Source of the DNA: Novosphingobium sp. Chol11
GTDB taxonomy: Bacteria; Pseudomonadota; Alphaproteobacteria; Sphingomonadales; Sphingomonadaceae
NCBI RefSeq assembly: GCF_900218065.1
Contig: NZ_OBMU01000001.1
Location: forward strand, 1,390,650 to 1,454,649
DNA: 64,000 nt
Reading direction: 5' to 3'
Notes under the pieces: generated by a model
The model's database searches: none
The model's input: only the letters and a program-made list of their open reading frames with translations
What the model was told of the DNA's origin: nothing
Shown: positions 46,747 to 54,349 of the stretch, piece by piece
Position numbering within the stretch: the first letter of the stretch is position 1
Layout: each line of letters opens with the position of its first letter
Position numbers and translations under genes: made by a program

Positions 46747-47760
46747 ATGAACAAGCCCGATCTTCGGCGCACGGGCCTGACCGATGCGTTGGGCCGCCGG
46801 ATCAGCTATTTGCGGATTTCGGTCACGGATAGATGCGACCTGCGCTGCCGCTATTGCATGGCGGAGCGCATGACCTTCCTGCCCAAGGACCAGGTGCTGA
46901 CGCTGGAAGAGATCGCGCTGCTTGCGGACCTCTTCATAGCGCGCGGCGTGCGCAAGATACGGCTGACCGGCGGCGAGCCGCTGGTACGGCGGGACATTGT
47001 CGATCTGGTGCGGCGGATTGGCCGCCACCTTGGCGAAGGCCTGGACGAACTGACGCTGACGACCAACGGCACACGGCTGGCCCAGCATGCCGAAGCGCTT
47101 TTCGATGCGGGCGTCCGGCGGATCAACGTCAGCCTCGACAGCCGCGATCCGGAGCGGTTCGCTCATGTCACCCGCAATGGCGACATTCGGCCGGTGATCG
47201 AGGGGCTGGCCGCGGCGAAGGCGGCGGGTCTCGCGGTCAAGATCAACATGGTCGCCTTGAAGGGCATCAACGAAGACGAAATCCTGTCGATGCTCCAATG
47301 GTGCGATCGTGAAGGGTTTGACCTCACATTGATCGAGACGATGCCGCTGGGCGAGACGGGCGAGGATCGCACGGACCATTATCTGCCGCTGACCCAAGTG
47401 GTCGAGCAATTGAGGCTGCATCATGAACTGCTGCCGATAGCGCATCGCACGGGCGGACCTTCAAGATATCATGCGGTCGAAGGGATGGGCGTGAGATTGG
47501 GGCTTATCACGCCACTCACCAACAACTTTTGTGCGGATTGCAACCGCATGCGCATGACCTGCGAAGGAAAGATATTCATGTGCCTGGGGCATGAGGATCA
47601 TGTGGATCTCAAGACCGCATTCCGCGAGGGCGGCGTCGATGCGGTTCAGCCGCTGATCGACCGCGCCCTGCGGCTGAAGCCTGCCAGCCATGATTTCCGG
47701 ATCGGCGGCAACGCGCCTGCCGCCGCGGTCAATCGCCATATGAGTGTAACCGGCGGATGA
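46747..47760 (+). CDS. moaA: GTP 3',8-cyclase MoaA (molybdenum cofactor synthesis)
   Basis: A 337-residue radical-SAM enzyme making the first intermediate of molybdenum cofactor from GTP. The N-terminal cluster motif CxxxCxxC is in [17 protein letters not shown], then [20 protein letters not shown] and [20 protein letters not shown]. The C-terminal cluster cysteines are in [20 protein letters not shown]. The protein ends in the catalytic Gly-Gly (VTGG). An in-frame TTG at 46741 precedes the ATG chosen. It overlaps the NAD kinase gene by four bases. No other moa gene is nearby. Confidence 0.96.
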   Translation: MNKPDLRRTGLTDALGRRISYLRISVTDRCDLRCRYCMAERMTFLPKDQVLTLEEIALLADLFIARGVRKIRLTGGEPLVRRDIVDLVRRIGRHLGEGLDELTLTTNGTRLAQHAEALFDAGVRRINVSLDSRDPERFAHVTRNGDIRPVIEGLAAAKAAGLAVKINMVALKGINEDEILSMLQWCDREGFDLTLIETMPLGETGEDRTDHYLPLTQVVEQLRLHHELLPIAHRTGGPSRYHAVEGMGVRLGLITPLTNNFCADCNRMRMTCEGKIFMCLGHEDHVDLKTAFREGGVDAVQPLIDRALRLKPASHDFRIGGNAPAAAVNRHMSVTGG

Positions 47761-48533
47761 GCGAGGAGCCACGGCGCGCTCTGCTCGCCTCCCCTACCCA
47801 GTCCGCCAAGGCAGCCGAGGAGCGGCTTCGCGCAGCCTATGACTTCGTGCCTGTCGAGCAAGCAAATATGATCATCGCGCTGGGTGGCGATGGTTTCATG
47901 CTGCAAACCCTGCACTCCATGCTGGAAAGCCGCCGGATCATGCCCGTGTTCGGGATGAATTTGGGCACCGTCGGCTTTTTGATGAACGAGTGGCGGCTGG
48001 AACGGCTGGAGCAGCGGATCGAGGCGGCCAAGCTTTTCAAGGTCAACCCGCTACGCATGACTGTAGATACGGTTGACGGGGAGCGCTTTTCCATCCCCGC
48101 CATCAACGAAGTGTCTCTGCTGCGCGAGACGCGCCAGACGGCGAAGCTGGAAGTCCAGGTGAATGGGCGGACGGCGCTGACCGAACTGGTGTGCGATGGC
48201 GTGCTGGTGGCGACGCCCGCCGGATCGACGGCCTATAATCTGTCAGCTCATGGCCCTATCCTTCCGCTGGGATCGGGTCTGGTGGCATTGACGCCGATCA
48301 GTCCCTTTCGTCCCCGCCGCTGGCGTGGCGCCATCCTGCCGGAAAGCACGGCAATCCGCTTTACGGTGCTTGATCCGGTCAAGCGTCCAGTGAGCGCCGT
48401 GGCGGATCAGCGGGAAGTCCGTGACGTTGCGGAGGTCGAGGTGCAGATCGATCGGGGCACGCCGCTGACCCTGCTTTTCGACCCTGAACATACGCTGGAT
48501 GACCGGATCGCGGCAGAACAATTCATTGCCTGA
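47757..48533 (+). CDS. nadK: NAD kinase
   Basis: A 258-residue enzyme phosphorylating NAD to NADP. Motifs visible are [16 protein letters not shown] with the catalytic Asp in [18 protein letters not shown], the NE-type motif [14 protein letters not shown], and [20 protein letters not shown], followed by [17 protein letters not shown]. It is short, as in alphaproteobacterial NadK. Its ATG overlaps the moaA stop (ATGA), implying translational coupling with an enzyme of a different pathway. Confidence 0.94.
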   Translation: MSEEPRRALLASPTQSAKAAEERLRAAYDFVPVEQANMIIALGGDGFMLQTLHSMLESRRIMPVFGMNLGTVGFLMNEWRLERLEQRIEAAKLFKVNPLRMTVDTVDGERFSIPAINEVSLLRETRQTAKLEVQVNGRTALTELVCDGVLVATPAGSTAYNLSAHGPILPLGSGLVALTPISPFRPRRWRGAILPESTAIRFTVLDPVKRPVSAVADQREVRDVAEVEVQIDRGTPLTLLFDPEHTLDDRIAAEQFIA

Positions 48534-48553
48534 AAAAATTCGCAAATCTGCCC

Positions 48554-48583
48554 TTGCCATCCCAAGAATCTCGCTGCTATAGG
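48554..48583 (+). promoter_or_regulatory. Putative sigma-70 promoter of tRNA-Asn
   Basis: TTGCCA (48554-48559) and TATAGG (48578-48583) are separated by 18 bases and lie 29 bases before the tRNA, as expected for a housekeeping tRNA promoter. Both boxes depart somewhat from consensus. Confidence 0.5.
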
Positions 48584-48612
48584 CGCGGCCTGCCCAGCGA
48601 GAGCCGGGCTGC

Positions 48613-48687
48613 TCCCCGATAGCTCAGCGGTAGAGCATTCGACTGTTAATCGAATGGCCGTAGGTTCGAATCCTACTCGGGGAGCCA
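48613..48687 (+). tRNA. tRNA-Asn (anticodon GTT)
   Basis: A 75-base cloverleaf with encoded CCA. The acceptor arm is TCCCCGA (48613-48619) with TCGGGGA before the discriminator G. The D-loop has AGCTCAGCGGTAGAGC. The anticodon stem is TTCGA/TCGAA around CTGTTAA with GTT at 48645-48647, and the T-arm shows GGTTCGAATCC. GTT reads AAC/AAT (asparagine). Confidence 0.97.
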
Positions 48688-48813
48688 CTTTTGCCTACTA
48701 AGGCGGCTCCAGAAATCAGCAAAAATGTAGGGTGTACGGGCTGTGAGCTTGCGCCTTCAGCGCTCTTAATCCGGCTGCTTCAGTCTACCGCTGTCAGCGG
48801 GGCCGATGATACG

Positions 48814-48843
48814 AAAAACCTCGCCCCCAACAGGGAGGCGAGG
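48814..48843 (-). terminator. Intrinsic terminator of the SPOR/TPR gene
   Basis: On the minus strand, CCTCGCC (48843-48837) pairs with GGCGAGG (48825-48819), followed directly by five Ts (48818-48814). It lies 25 bases past the stop of the minus-strand gene at 48868 and marks the end of the ParA-RHH-SPOR transcript. Confidence 0.85.
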
Positions 48844-48867
48844 TGATACGATCAGAAAGGCGGGTGT

Positions 48868-50169
48868 TCAGCGCGAAGCGAACTGGCGTGGCTTGGATGC
48901 GAGCGCCCAACGCTGCGGGGCTGCGCCGGGCGCCTTTTCCCGGACGAAACATTGACCCCGGCGAGTGCGGATGGCGCGGCAGAGTGCGTCCGCCTCCACG
49001 CGATCATCGAAGCCGCTGACGGCAAGGCGAGCATAGCTGACGCCATTGACGGTAATCTGACTGGTCAGCACCGGCAAAGCGGAGATCGCGCTGTTGCGGC
49101 GCGCCATCTCATACCATTTTTCCTTCGCAATCGCGGTATTTGCATAAGCTCCGAGCTGGACCACCCACGCGCTGTTGCCCTTTCCGTCGAAGCGGACCGA
49201 CTGACGAACCGCCCGCGCCGCGCGAATGGGTGTAGAGAGGCTGGCCGAGGCGCTCTTCTTCCCTAGTCGTGACGCTTTATTGACCGGCGCGGGAGCCGCA
49301 TAAGGCGTGAAATCAACGGGCTGTCGGACGGCTTCCGCCTGGGCCATTTCGGTAGCGGCAGCCTGCTCGGCAACGGGAGCGGCAGGCATTTCCGGCGAAG
49401 CTGCCTCAGCCATTTGAGCGGGCGCAGCCTCGGGCGCGAGAGCCAGAGCGACGGGCTGGCCGACATCATTGCCGTCGAAAGTGACGCCCATCAGGCCAGC
49501 GATCCGTTGCTGTGCGAAGTCAGGAGCCGCTGTCTGCGCCCACTGCGCGATACGCTGATTGGCGGCGAGCGGATCGAGATCGAGGCCCGCCATCACGCGC
49601 GCATCTTTCCAACGGCCGGCCAGCGCATAGGCATAGGCGAGGTTCTGGCGTGTCCGCGCAGTCGCCGACGGATCATGAATGGCTTCGGACAGGATACGGA
49701 CACCCTCTCCCGGGTCGCCTGCCATGGCCATTGCAAGGCCGTAATCACTGGCAGGGACAACGTCCGCATTGGTCACGAGCAGTTCGCGAGCCGCGTCATT
49801 CTTGCCCAAAGCCACCTTGACCAAGGCCAGGCTGATGATCGTGCGCGGGTCCCGGTTGCCGAGCGTCATTGCTTCGCTGAGGGCAGCTTCCGCCGAGACG
49901 AAGCGGCCGCTCGCGATATAGGCGCGGCCAAGCAATTGCCGATAGTTCGCATCCTGGGGAGCAGCCTGAACCGCCAACTCCGCCGCTGCGACGGCGCGCG
50001 CGCCATCCCGGCCGGCGAGCGCTTTTTCGATCGCAGCGGTGGCGCGAACCGGATTCTGCTTAGGCGCGGCAATAGCGGAGGGACGGAACGCTGCCCCCGT
50101 GCAGCCGACCATGGTTGTTCCGACGATCAGCGACGAGAGTGCCGCCTTGGAGAGAGCGCTGCGCTTCAT
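48868..50169 (-). CDS. TPR and SPOR domain protein, probable lipoprotein
   Basis: A 433-residue envelope protein. The N-terminus (MKRSALSKAALSSLIVGTTM then VGC) ends in a lipobox-like VGC at about residue 23. Residues 40-230 read as tetratricopeptide-like helices (LAVQAAPQDANYRQLLGRAY, SAEAALSEAMTLGNRDPRTI). A low-complexity Ala/Glu/Pro region follows, then a C-terminal SPOR domain (WVVQLGAYANTAIAKEKWYE ... YARLAVSGFDDRVEADALCR). SPOR domains bind denuded peptidoglycan at division sites. It is the last gene of a ParA-RHH-SPOR transcript, 10 bases after the previous gene, and has a good terminator. Confidence 0.85.
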   Translation of the reverse strand: MKRSALSKAALSSLIVGTTMVGCTGAAFRPSAIAAPKQNPVRATAAIEKALAGRDGARAVAAAELAVQAAPQDANYRQLLGRAYIASGRFVSAEAALSEAMTLGNRDPRTIISLALVKVALGKNDAARELLVTNADVVPASDYGLAMAMAGDPGEGVRILSEAIHDPSATARTRQNLAYAYALAGRWKDARVMAGLDLDPLAANQRIAQWAQTAAPDFAQQRIAGLMGVTFDGNDVGQPVALALAPEAAPAQMAEAASPEMPAAPVAEQAAATEMAQAEAVRQPVDFTPYAAPAPVNKASRLGKKSASASLSTPIRAARAVRQSVRFDGKGNSAWVVQLGAYANTAIAKEKWYEMARRNSAISALPVLTSQITVNGVSYARLAVSGFDDRVEADALCRAIRTRRGQCFVREKAPGAAPQRWALASKPRQFASR

Positions 50170-50179
50170 GGCTGATCCT

Positions 50180-50698
50180 TTACTTCGCTTCGTCGCGCGG
50201 CAACTGCTGCGCGAGCTTGTCGATTTCGGGCAAAGCGGCGAGGAAATTGTCCAGAGCCTCGGTCATCATCTGCTGGGCGGAACGGCCGACGACCGCGCTT
50301 GCAAGGCGAAGCTTCAGATGACGGTCCGCATCCAGACGGAGGGTGAAGGCAGCTTTGCGGCCTTTTGCGACTGCGCGCTTGGCAGGAGCGATCGTCTTGA
50401 CCGCTGCTTCCATGCGCTCCGCCAGTTCTTCCCGTTCGACCATCACCGTGGGCACCGGCGCTGCGGCGGGCGGCTGCGTCATCGGGGTCAGGCCGACTAC
50501 GGCGCGAGGCTCGGCAGGAACAGGCTCGGGCTCGGTAACGTCGAAGCCCATGTCATTCCAGCCAAGATCATCCTGCAAAAGCGCCGCTGTCGCTTGTTGG
50601 CCGAAGCCCATGACGGGGCGGCGCATGGCAGGCTGGGCAGCGCCCTTCCGGGCGAGCAGTCCGGAAGTCAGCGAAGCGAGAGGCTTGGGTTCGGCCAT
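50180..50698 (-). CDS. ParA-linked small protein with ribbon-helix-helix-like C-terminus
   Basis: About 172 residues from MAEPKPLASLTSGLLARKGA, preceded by GGGAGGG at 6 bases (an ATG two codons earlier abuts the Shine-Dalgarno). The N-terminal 60 residues are basic and Pro-rich, the middle is a Pro/Ala/Glu linker, and the C-terminal 50 residues (AAFTLRLDADRHLKLRLASA, VVGRSAQQMMTEALDNFLAA) fit a ribbon-helix-helix: a beta strand, then two helices with a VGRSAQQ turn. By analogy with ParB-type or McdB-type partners it may stimulate or localise the ParA ATPase just upstream, but no family name is certain. Confidence 0.75.
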   Translation of the reverse strand: MAEPKPLASLTSGLLARKGAAQPAMRRPVMGFGQQATAALLQDDLGWNDMGFDVTEPEPVPAEPRAVVGLTPMTQPPAAAPVPTVMVEREELAERMEAAVKTIAPAKRAVAKGRKAAFTLRLDADRHLKLRLASAVVGRSAQQMMTEALDNFLAALPEIDKLAQQLPRDEAK

Positions 50699-50711
50699 TT
50701 TCATCCCTCCC

Positions 50712-51434
50712 TTACTGGCCCACGACGCGGCGGCCAAAGCCACCCGTCGCCGGACGAACTGCGCCGCTGGTGCCCGCCGTCCCATTAGGGACCGAGAAGA
50801 CCGTCCGGCGGAAATTCTTTTCAAGGCGATCGGAGACATAGCTCCACAATTGCGTGACTTCGCCAGCAGAGCGCCCGTTGGGATCCACCTCCATGACCGT
50901 GCGTCCGTCGATCATCGATGCGGCAAAGTCCGTGCGATGGTGCAGCGTCACAGGCGCGACAGTGCCATGCTGTGAAAGCGCAACGGCGGCTTCCGACGTG
51001 ATGCGCGCCTTGGGAGTGGCAGCGTTGACAACGAAGATCAGGGGCTTGCCCGCCCGATCGCACAGGTCGACCGTGGCACCGACGGCGCGGAGGTCATGAG
51101 GACTGGGACGGGTCGGCACCACGATCAACTCGGCGACGGAAATGACGCTCTGAATCGCCATGGTGATGGCAGGAGGCGTGTCGATGACGGCAAGCTTGAA
51201 ACCCTGCTGCCGCAGGATTTCAAGATCCGCCGCGAGGCGTGCGACAGTCGTCTGGGCAAAGGCGGGAAACTCGGCTTCGCGCTCGTTCCACCAGTCGGCC
51301 AGCGAACCCTGGGGATCGATGTCGATAAGAACCACCGGGCCAGCGCCAGCCCTCTGCGCCTGTACAGCCAGATGACCAGACAAGGTGGTCTTCCCCGATC
51401 CGCCCTTTTGCGATGCCAATGCGAGTATGCGCAC
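50712..51434 (-). CDS. ParA/MinD-family ATPase
   Basis: About 240 residues. The deviant Walker A is at the N-terminus (ILALASQKGGSGKTTLSGHL), with both lysines of the ParA class, followed by VVLIDIDPQGSLADWWNERE and the Walker B-like LAVIDTPPAITMAIQSVISV. The P/SPHD motif region PTRPSPHDLRAVGATVDLC is typical of ParA-like positioning proteins. The GTG at 51434 with GGGGGA upstream is preferred over a GTG at 51464. The short length and lack of an N-terminal DNA-binding domain match small orphan ParAs that place cargo or divisome parts rather than the parAB chromosome pair. Confidence 0.9.
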   Translation of the reverse strand: MRILALASQKGGSGKTTLSGHLAVQAQRAGAGPVVLIDIDPQGSLADWWNEREAEFPAFAQTTVARLAADLEILRQQGFKLAVIDTPPAITMAIQSVISVAELIVVPTRPSPHDLRAVGATVDLCDRAGKPLIFVVNAATPKARITSEAAVALSQHGTVAPVTLHHRTDFAASMIDGRTVMEVDPNGRSAGEVTQLWSYVSDRLEKNFRRTVFSVPNGTAGTSGAVRPATGGFGRRVVGQ

Positions 51435-51625
51435 GCGCGTTTCCCCCAGAAAATCCAATTGCACATTGGACTGCCATGGCCGCGCCTAAGATTTGGTTAA
51501 CATGCCCGCATCCTTCGACATCAGTGGCAGCGGGAGCCTACTATCAAGAATGGCATCCTCAATGCTAAGCGTGCATTAACCTTGTTCAATCATAGGCTGC
51601 GGTGACGCTGTTGTTTCAGGAGCAT

Positions 51626-52636
51626 ATGGACATGAAGCACATCTGGGGCACCTTGGCCGCAGCAACCATGCTGAGCTTGGCGCCGCCCGCCCTTGCCGAT
51701 GTGAAGGCTGGCGTCGATGCCTGGCAGCAAGGCGACTATGACAAGGCAGTGAGCCTCTGGCGGCCGCTCGCCCAGGCAGGCGATCCCGATGCGCAGTTCA
51801 ACATGGGTCAGGCAAGCAAACTCGGCCGGGGTGTCAAAGTTGATATGGCGGCGGCCCTCGATTGGTATCGCAAAGCCGCAGCGCAGGGCCATGTACGGGC
51901 CGAGGATAATCTGGGGCTGTTGATGTTCCAGCAGGGAGAGCGGGCGAGCGCCCTGCCCTATCTTGAGCGATCAGCGATGCGGGGAGAACCGCGCGCCCAA
52001 TATATAGTGGGCACAGCGCTGTTCAACGGCGACCTGACAGCGAAGAACTGGCCGCGCGCCTATGCGCTGATGAGCCGCGCATCCGCAGCAGGGCTGGCGC
52101 AGGCGACGTCGAGCCTTAAACAGATGGACAAATATATCCCCGTTGAGCAGCGGCAGCAGGGGCTCGCCATGGCGCGGGACATGGGGCAAAAGGAAGTGGC
52201 GGCGCTGTCGGAGGCCAATGGCCGCCTGTCGAGCGCGCCGGTTCTGCGTGAGGAAACGCCCTCTCTTGCAAGCGCTACCTTGCCGCCTGTCAGGGATGCC
52301 AAGAAGCCCTCACCGGCCAAGACGAAAGCTGAGCCTTCCAAACTCAGCACCGCAGTTCCGCCGCGTAAGCCTGCCATTGAGAAGGAAGCGAAGGTGGCCG
52401 CTAGCGGGCCTTGGCGAGTGCAACTGGGTGCCTTCAGCGAGGAAGGACGCGCCCGGGCACTTTGGAGCAGCCTGCGCGGCAAGGTAGCCGGTCTTTCCGC
52501 CTATCAGCTGTATCTGGTCAAGGGCGGCGCCATGACGCGATTGCAGGCCGGGCCTTTGGCGAGCAATGCCGAAGCGGCAAAGCTATGCGGCGCGTTAAAG
52601 GCTGCGGGGGCGGATTGCATGCCGAGGAAGATGTAG
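51626..52636 (+). CDS. Sel1-repeat and SPOR domain protein, secreted
   Basis: About 336 residues with a signal peptide (MKHIWGTLAAATMLSLAPPA-LADV). Sel1-like repeats follow (AGDPDAQFNMGQASKLGRGV, AALDWYRKAAAQGHVRAEDN, PRAQYIVGTALFNGDLTAKN), then a Lys/Pro/Ser-rich linker and a C-terminal SPOR domain (GPWRVQLGAFSEEGRARALW ... MTRLQAGPLASNAEAAKLCG). It would bind septal peptidoglycan. It is divergent from the ParA gene by about 190 bases, so two SPOR proteins flank the ParA/RHH pair. ATGs at 51626 and 51632 are both possible; AGGAG lies at 51617-51621. Confidence 0.87.
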   Translation: MDMKHIWGTLAAATMLSLAPPALADVKAGVDAWQQGDYDKAVSLWRPLAQAGDPDAQFNMGQASKLGRGVKVDMAAALDWYRKAAAQGHVRAEDNLGLLMFQQGERASALPYLERSAMRGEPRAQYIVGTALFNGDLTAKNWPRAYALMSRASAAGLAQATSSLKQMDKYIPVEQRQQGLAMARDMGQKEVAALSEANGRLSSAPVLREETPSLASATLPPVRDAKKPSPAKTKAEPSKLSTAVPPRKPAIEKEAKVAASGPWRVQLGAFSEEGRARALWSSLRGKVAGLSAYQLYLVKGGAMTRLQAGPLASNAEAAKLCGALKAAGADCMPRKM

Positions 52637-52731
52637 TCTGCGCTGTCGCGGCTAGGTCTTGTGGCTTTAACCGCTTGATCATGGGTGCGGCATAAGGCAA
52701 CGGCGTTCCCGACCATTCGCGGAGGCCCCTT

Positions 52732-53598
52732 TTGAACAATTTGGTTGTCCCTTCCTGGGTGCTGACGCTGGTGTGCGCCGACCGCGTCGGCATTGTTGCA
52801 GCCGTCAGCCAGTTCCTTGCGGAACGGGGCGGCTTTATCACAGATAGCCAGCAATATGCCGACAGGAAGGCCGGACGTTTCTTCATGCGCGTGGCGTTCG
52901 AAGCGACGGATGCCCGCATGTCGGACACGCAAGAGCTTCAGGCCGCATTCGCTGCCACAGGCGCCGAATTCGACATGGACTGGCGGATCAGTGGAGCGCA
53001 GGAAAAACCGCGCATGCTCCTTGCGGTTTCGAAAGGCTCGCACTGCCTCGCCGACCTGCTGCACCGGTGGCAGACGGGAACATTGGCCGTCGATATCATG
53101 GGCGTCGTGTCGAACCATCCCGACATGCGCCGGATCACCGAATGGCACGGCATCCCCTATCATGAACTGCCTGCCAATGGGGATAAGGCCGGGCAGGAAG
53201 CGGCGATCCTGGATGTCTTTGGACGCACGCGATCGGACTATCTGATCCTCGCGCGCTACATGCAGGTCCTGTCAGAAGATCTGGTCGGGCGGCTGGAAGG
53301 GCGATGCGTCAATATCCACCACAGCTTCCTGCCGGGTTTCAAGGGCGCCCGCCCCTATCACCGCGCCCATGAGCGAGGCGTGAAATTGATCGGCGCGACG
53401 GCACATTTCGTGACCGCCGATCTGGATGAGGGGCCGATCATCGAGCAGGCCGTGGAACGGGTCGATCATCGCGCTACCGCAGAGGATATGATCCGCATCG
53501 GCCGCGATATAGAGGCGCAGGTGCTGGCCCGGGCGGTCGGATGGATCGCCGACCGCCGGGTGCTGCTGAACGGCAGCAAGACCGTCGTTTTCCGCTGA
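52732..53598 (+). CDS. purU: Formyltetrahydrofolate deformylase
   Basis: A 288-residue enzyme hydrolysing 10-formyl-tetrahydrofolate to formate and tetrahydrofolate, balancing one-carbon pools. Residues 1-85 form the regulatory ACT domain (WVLTLVCADRVGIVAAVSQF). The formyltransferase-like domain includes KGSHCLADLLHRWQTG, the catalytic NIHHSFLPGFKGARPYHRAH, and IGATAHFVTADLDEGPIIEQ with its conserved aspartate. It starts with TTG at 52732, supported by GGAGG six bases upstream and the absence of a nearer in-frame ATG before the ACT domain. Confidence 0.95.
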   Translation: MNNLVVPSWVLTLVCADRVGIVAAVSQFLAERGGFITDSQQYADRKAGRFFMRVAFEATDARMSDTQELQAAFAATGAEFDMDWRISGAQEKPRMLLAVSKGSHCLADLLHRWQTGTLAVDIMGVVSNHPDMRRITEWHGIPYHELPANGDKAGQEAAILDVFGRTRSDYLILARYMQVLSEDLVGRLEGRCVNIHHSFLPGFKGARPYHRAHERGVKLIGATAHFVTADLDEGPIIEQAVERVDHRATAEDMIRIGRDIEAQVLARAVGWIADRRVLLNGSKTVVFR

Positions 53599-53750
53599 TC
53601 AGATCCCGAGGGCGCCCAAAAATCTTCCGGCGCGAGTGCTGCGCTGGCTGCTGCTCGTGGCTGGCGGGACCAGGACGAGTGCGGGATATAGACATCCCTG
53701 GCTGTTTCGTGCTGCCGCTTACGACGTGCAATAAGGGTACGGGGTTTCAT
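53466..53750 (-). CDS. Doubtful small basic reading frame overlapping the purU end
   Basis: A 94-codon minus-strand frame starting MKPRTLIARRKRQHETARDV, with AAGGAGA six bases ahead of its ATG, an unusually good ribosome-binding site. However, 133 bases lie antisense to purU, where the frame probably survives by chance. If real, only the first 50 residues are in free sequence. No family recognised. Confidence 0.25.
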   Translation of the reverse strand: MKPRTLIARRKRQHETARDVYIPHSSWSRQPRAAASAALAPEDFWAPSGSDQRKTTVLLPFSSTRRSAIHPTARASTCASISRPMRIISSAVAR

Positions 53751-54136
53751 CGTCTTCTCCTTGTCCGGAGGAACACGAAACCTTGCGTGGTCGCATAGGG
53801 CCGTGCGCTTTAGCCGTTGTTGACGCGGAGCAAGCTGTCATCCTTCAAAAGCCGCGGAGCGTTAAGCTCCACACCTGTCTACAGATATAGTTGAGAAAGG
53901 GAACATAGCTTTGCTTTAGCGGACGCGATGTGCGCTTTGTGCAAAAGCTTCAACCGAAGAAAATATCGTAGATAAACCATCCTACGATGAGGAAACTGGT
54001 GACGACGCAAACCCGATCGCCATAGACATCCAAACGCGACATCCTAGACATCCTTCCAAATGCGGCGATCTTTGTCGCCTGCATGAAGAGAATAACGCAC
54101 CGCGCCGTCAAAAGGAACAAAAAGTGCGGGCGCCGT
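53599..54136. other. Sparse intergenic stretch of about 540 bases
   Basis: This is the longest stretch without a solid gene. It holds the free part of the doubtful frame at 53466-53750, a small hairpin (GGAGC/GCTCC, 53856-53870), a possible 30-residue membrane peptide at 53950-54042 and a hairpin overlapping the end of the DUF2093 gene. Around 53880-53960 it becomes noticeably more A+T-rich than the surrounding genes. I see no tRNA, mobile-element end or long repeat in it. Confidence 0.6.
53950..54042 (-). CDS. Possible 30-residue single-span membrane peptide
   Basis: The frame reads MSRLDVYGDRV then a hydrophobic span (VCVVTSFLIVGWFIYDIFF) and ends in Gly-stop. GGAAGG lies 9 bases ahead of the ATG at 54042; an ATG at 54051 would abut that site. 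The charged N-terminus followed by one membrane helix is typical of real small membrane proteins, but so short a frame could be chance. It lies downstream of the DUF2093 gene on the same strand. Confidence 0.4.
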   Translation of the reverse strand: MSRLDVYGDRVCVVTSFLIVGWFIYDIFFG

Positions 54137-54149
54137 TCAGGCGGGCGCC
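54119..54149 (-). terminator. Terminator candidate after the DUF2093 gene
   Basis: On the minus strand GGCGCC (54149-54144) can pair with GGCGCC (54134-54129), with the DUF2093 stop codon in the loop. Five bases later comes TTTTT (54123-54119). The 6-bp stem and the gap before the T-run make it a modest candidate. Confidence 0.4.
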
Positions 54150-54349
54150 ATACCGCGATGACGGAGGAAGGACTGTGTCGCCTCAAGCGGGCCGCGATAC
54201 GCCTCCTGGAACTCGGCGCTCCAATATTTGAGGTCGTCCAAATCGATCCGTGCACCCGAAACCGCACAAAAGACGAACTGTCCCGGGCGCACTATGTCGA
54301 AATAGGGCGTGTGGTATTCCAGCACCGCCAATCCCTGGATTTCTGCCAT
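54137..54349 (-). CDS. DUF2093 domain protein
   Basis: A 70-residue protein with the alphaproteobacterial DUF2093 core: LEYHTPYFDIVRPGQFVFCA then VSGARIDLDDLKYWSAEFQE and the closing AYRGPLEATQSFLRHRG. The retained cysteine (FCAVSG) suggests a small zinc-ribbon remnant, but this is a guess. Function unknown. Its ATG shares one base with the stop of the upstream oxidoreductase gene, so the two are translationally linked. Confidence 0.85.
   Translation of the reverse strand: MAEIQGLAVLEYHTPYFDIVRPGQFVFCAVSGARIDLDDLKYWSAEFQEAYRGPLEATQSFLRHRGMAPA

Noticed and set aside
48534-48612. Attachment site for an integrated element at the tRNA-Asn gene
   Set aside because: No integrase, no direct repeat of the tRNA 3' end and no composition change downstream; the flanking genes are chromosomal.
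53856-53870. Small RNA gene at the GGAGC/GCTCC hairpin
   Set aside because: A 5-bp stem without a promoter or T-run is too weak to support an RNA gene.
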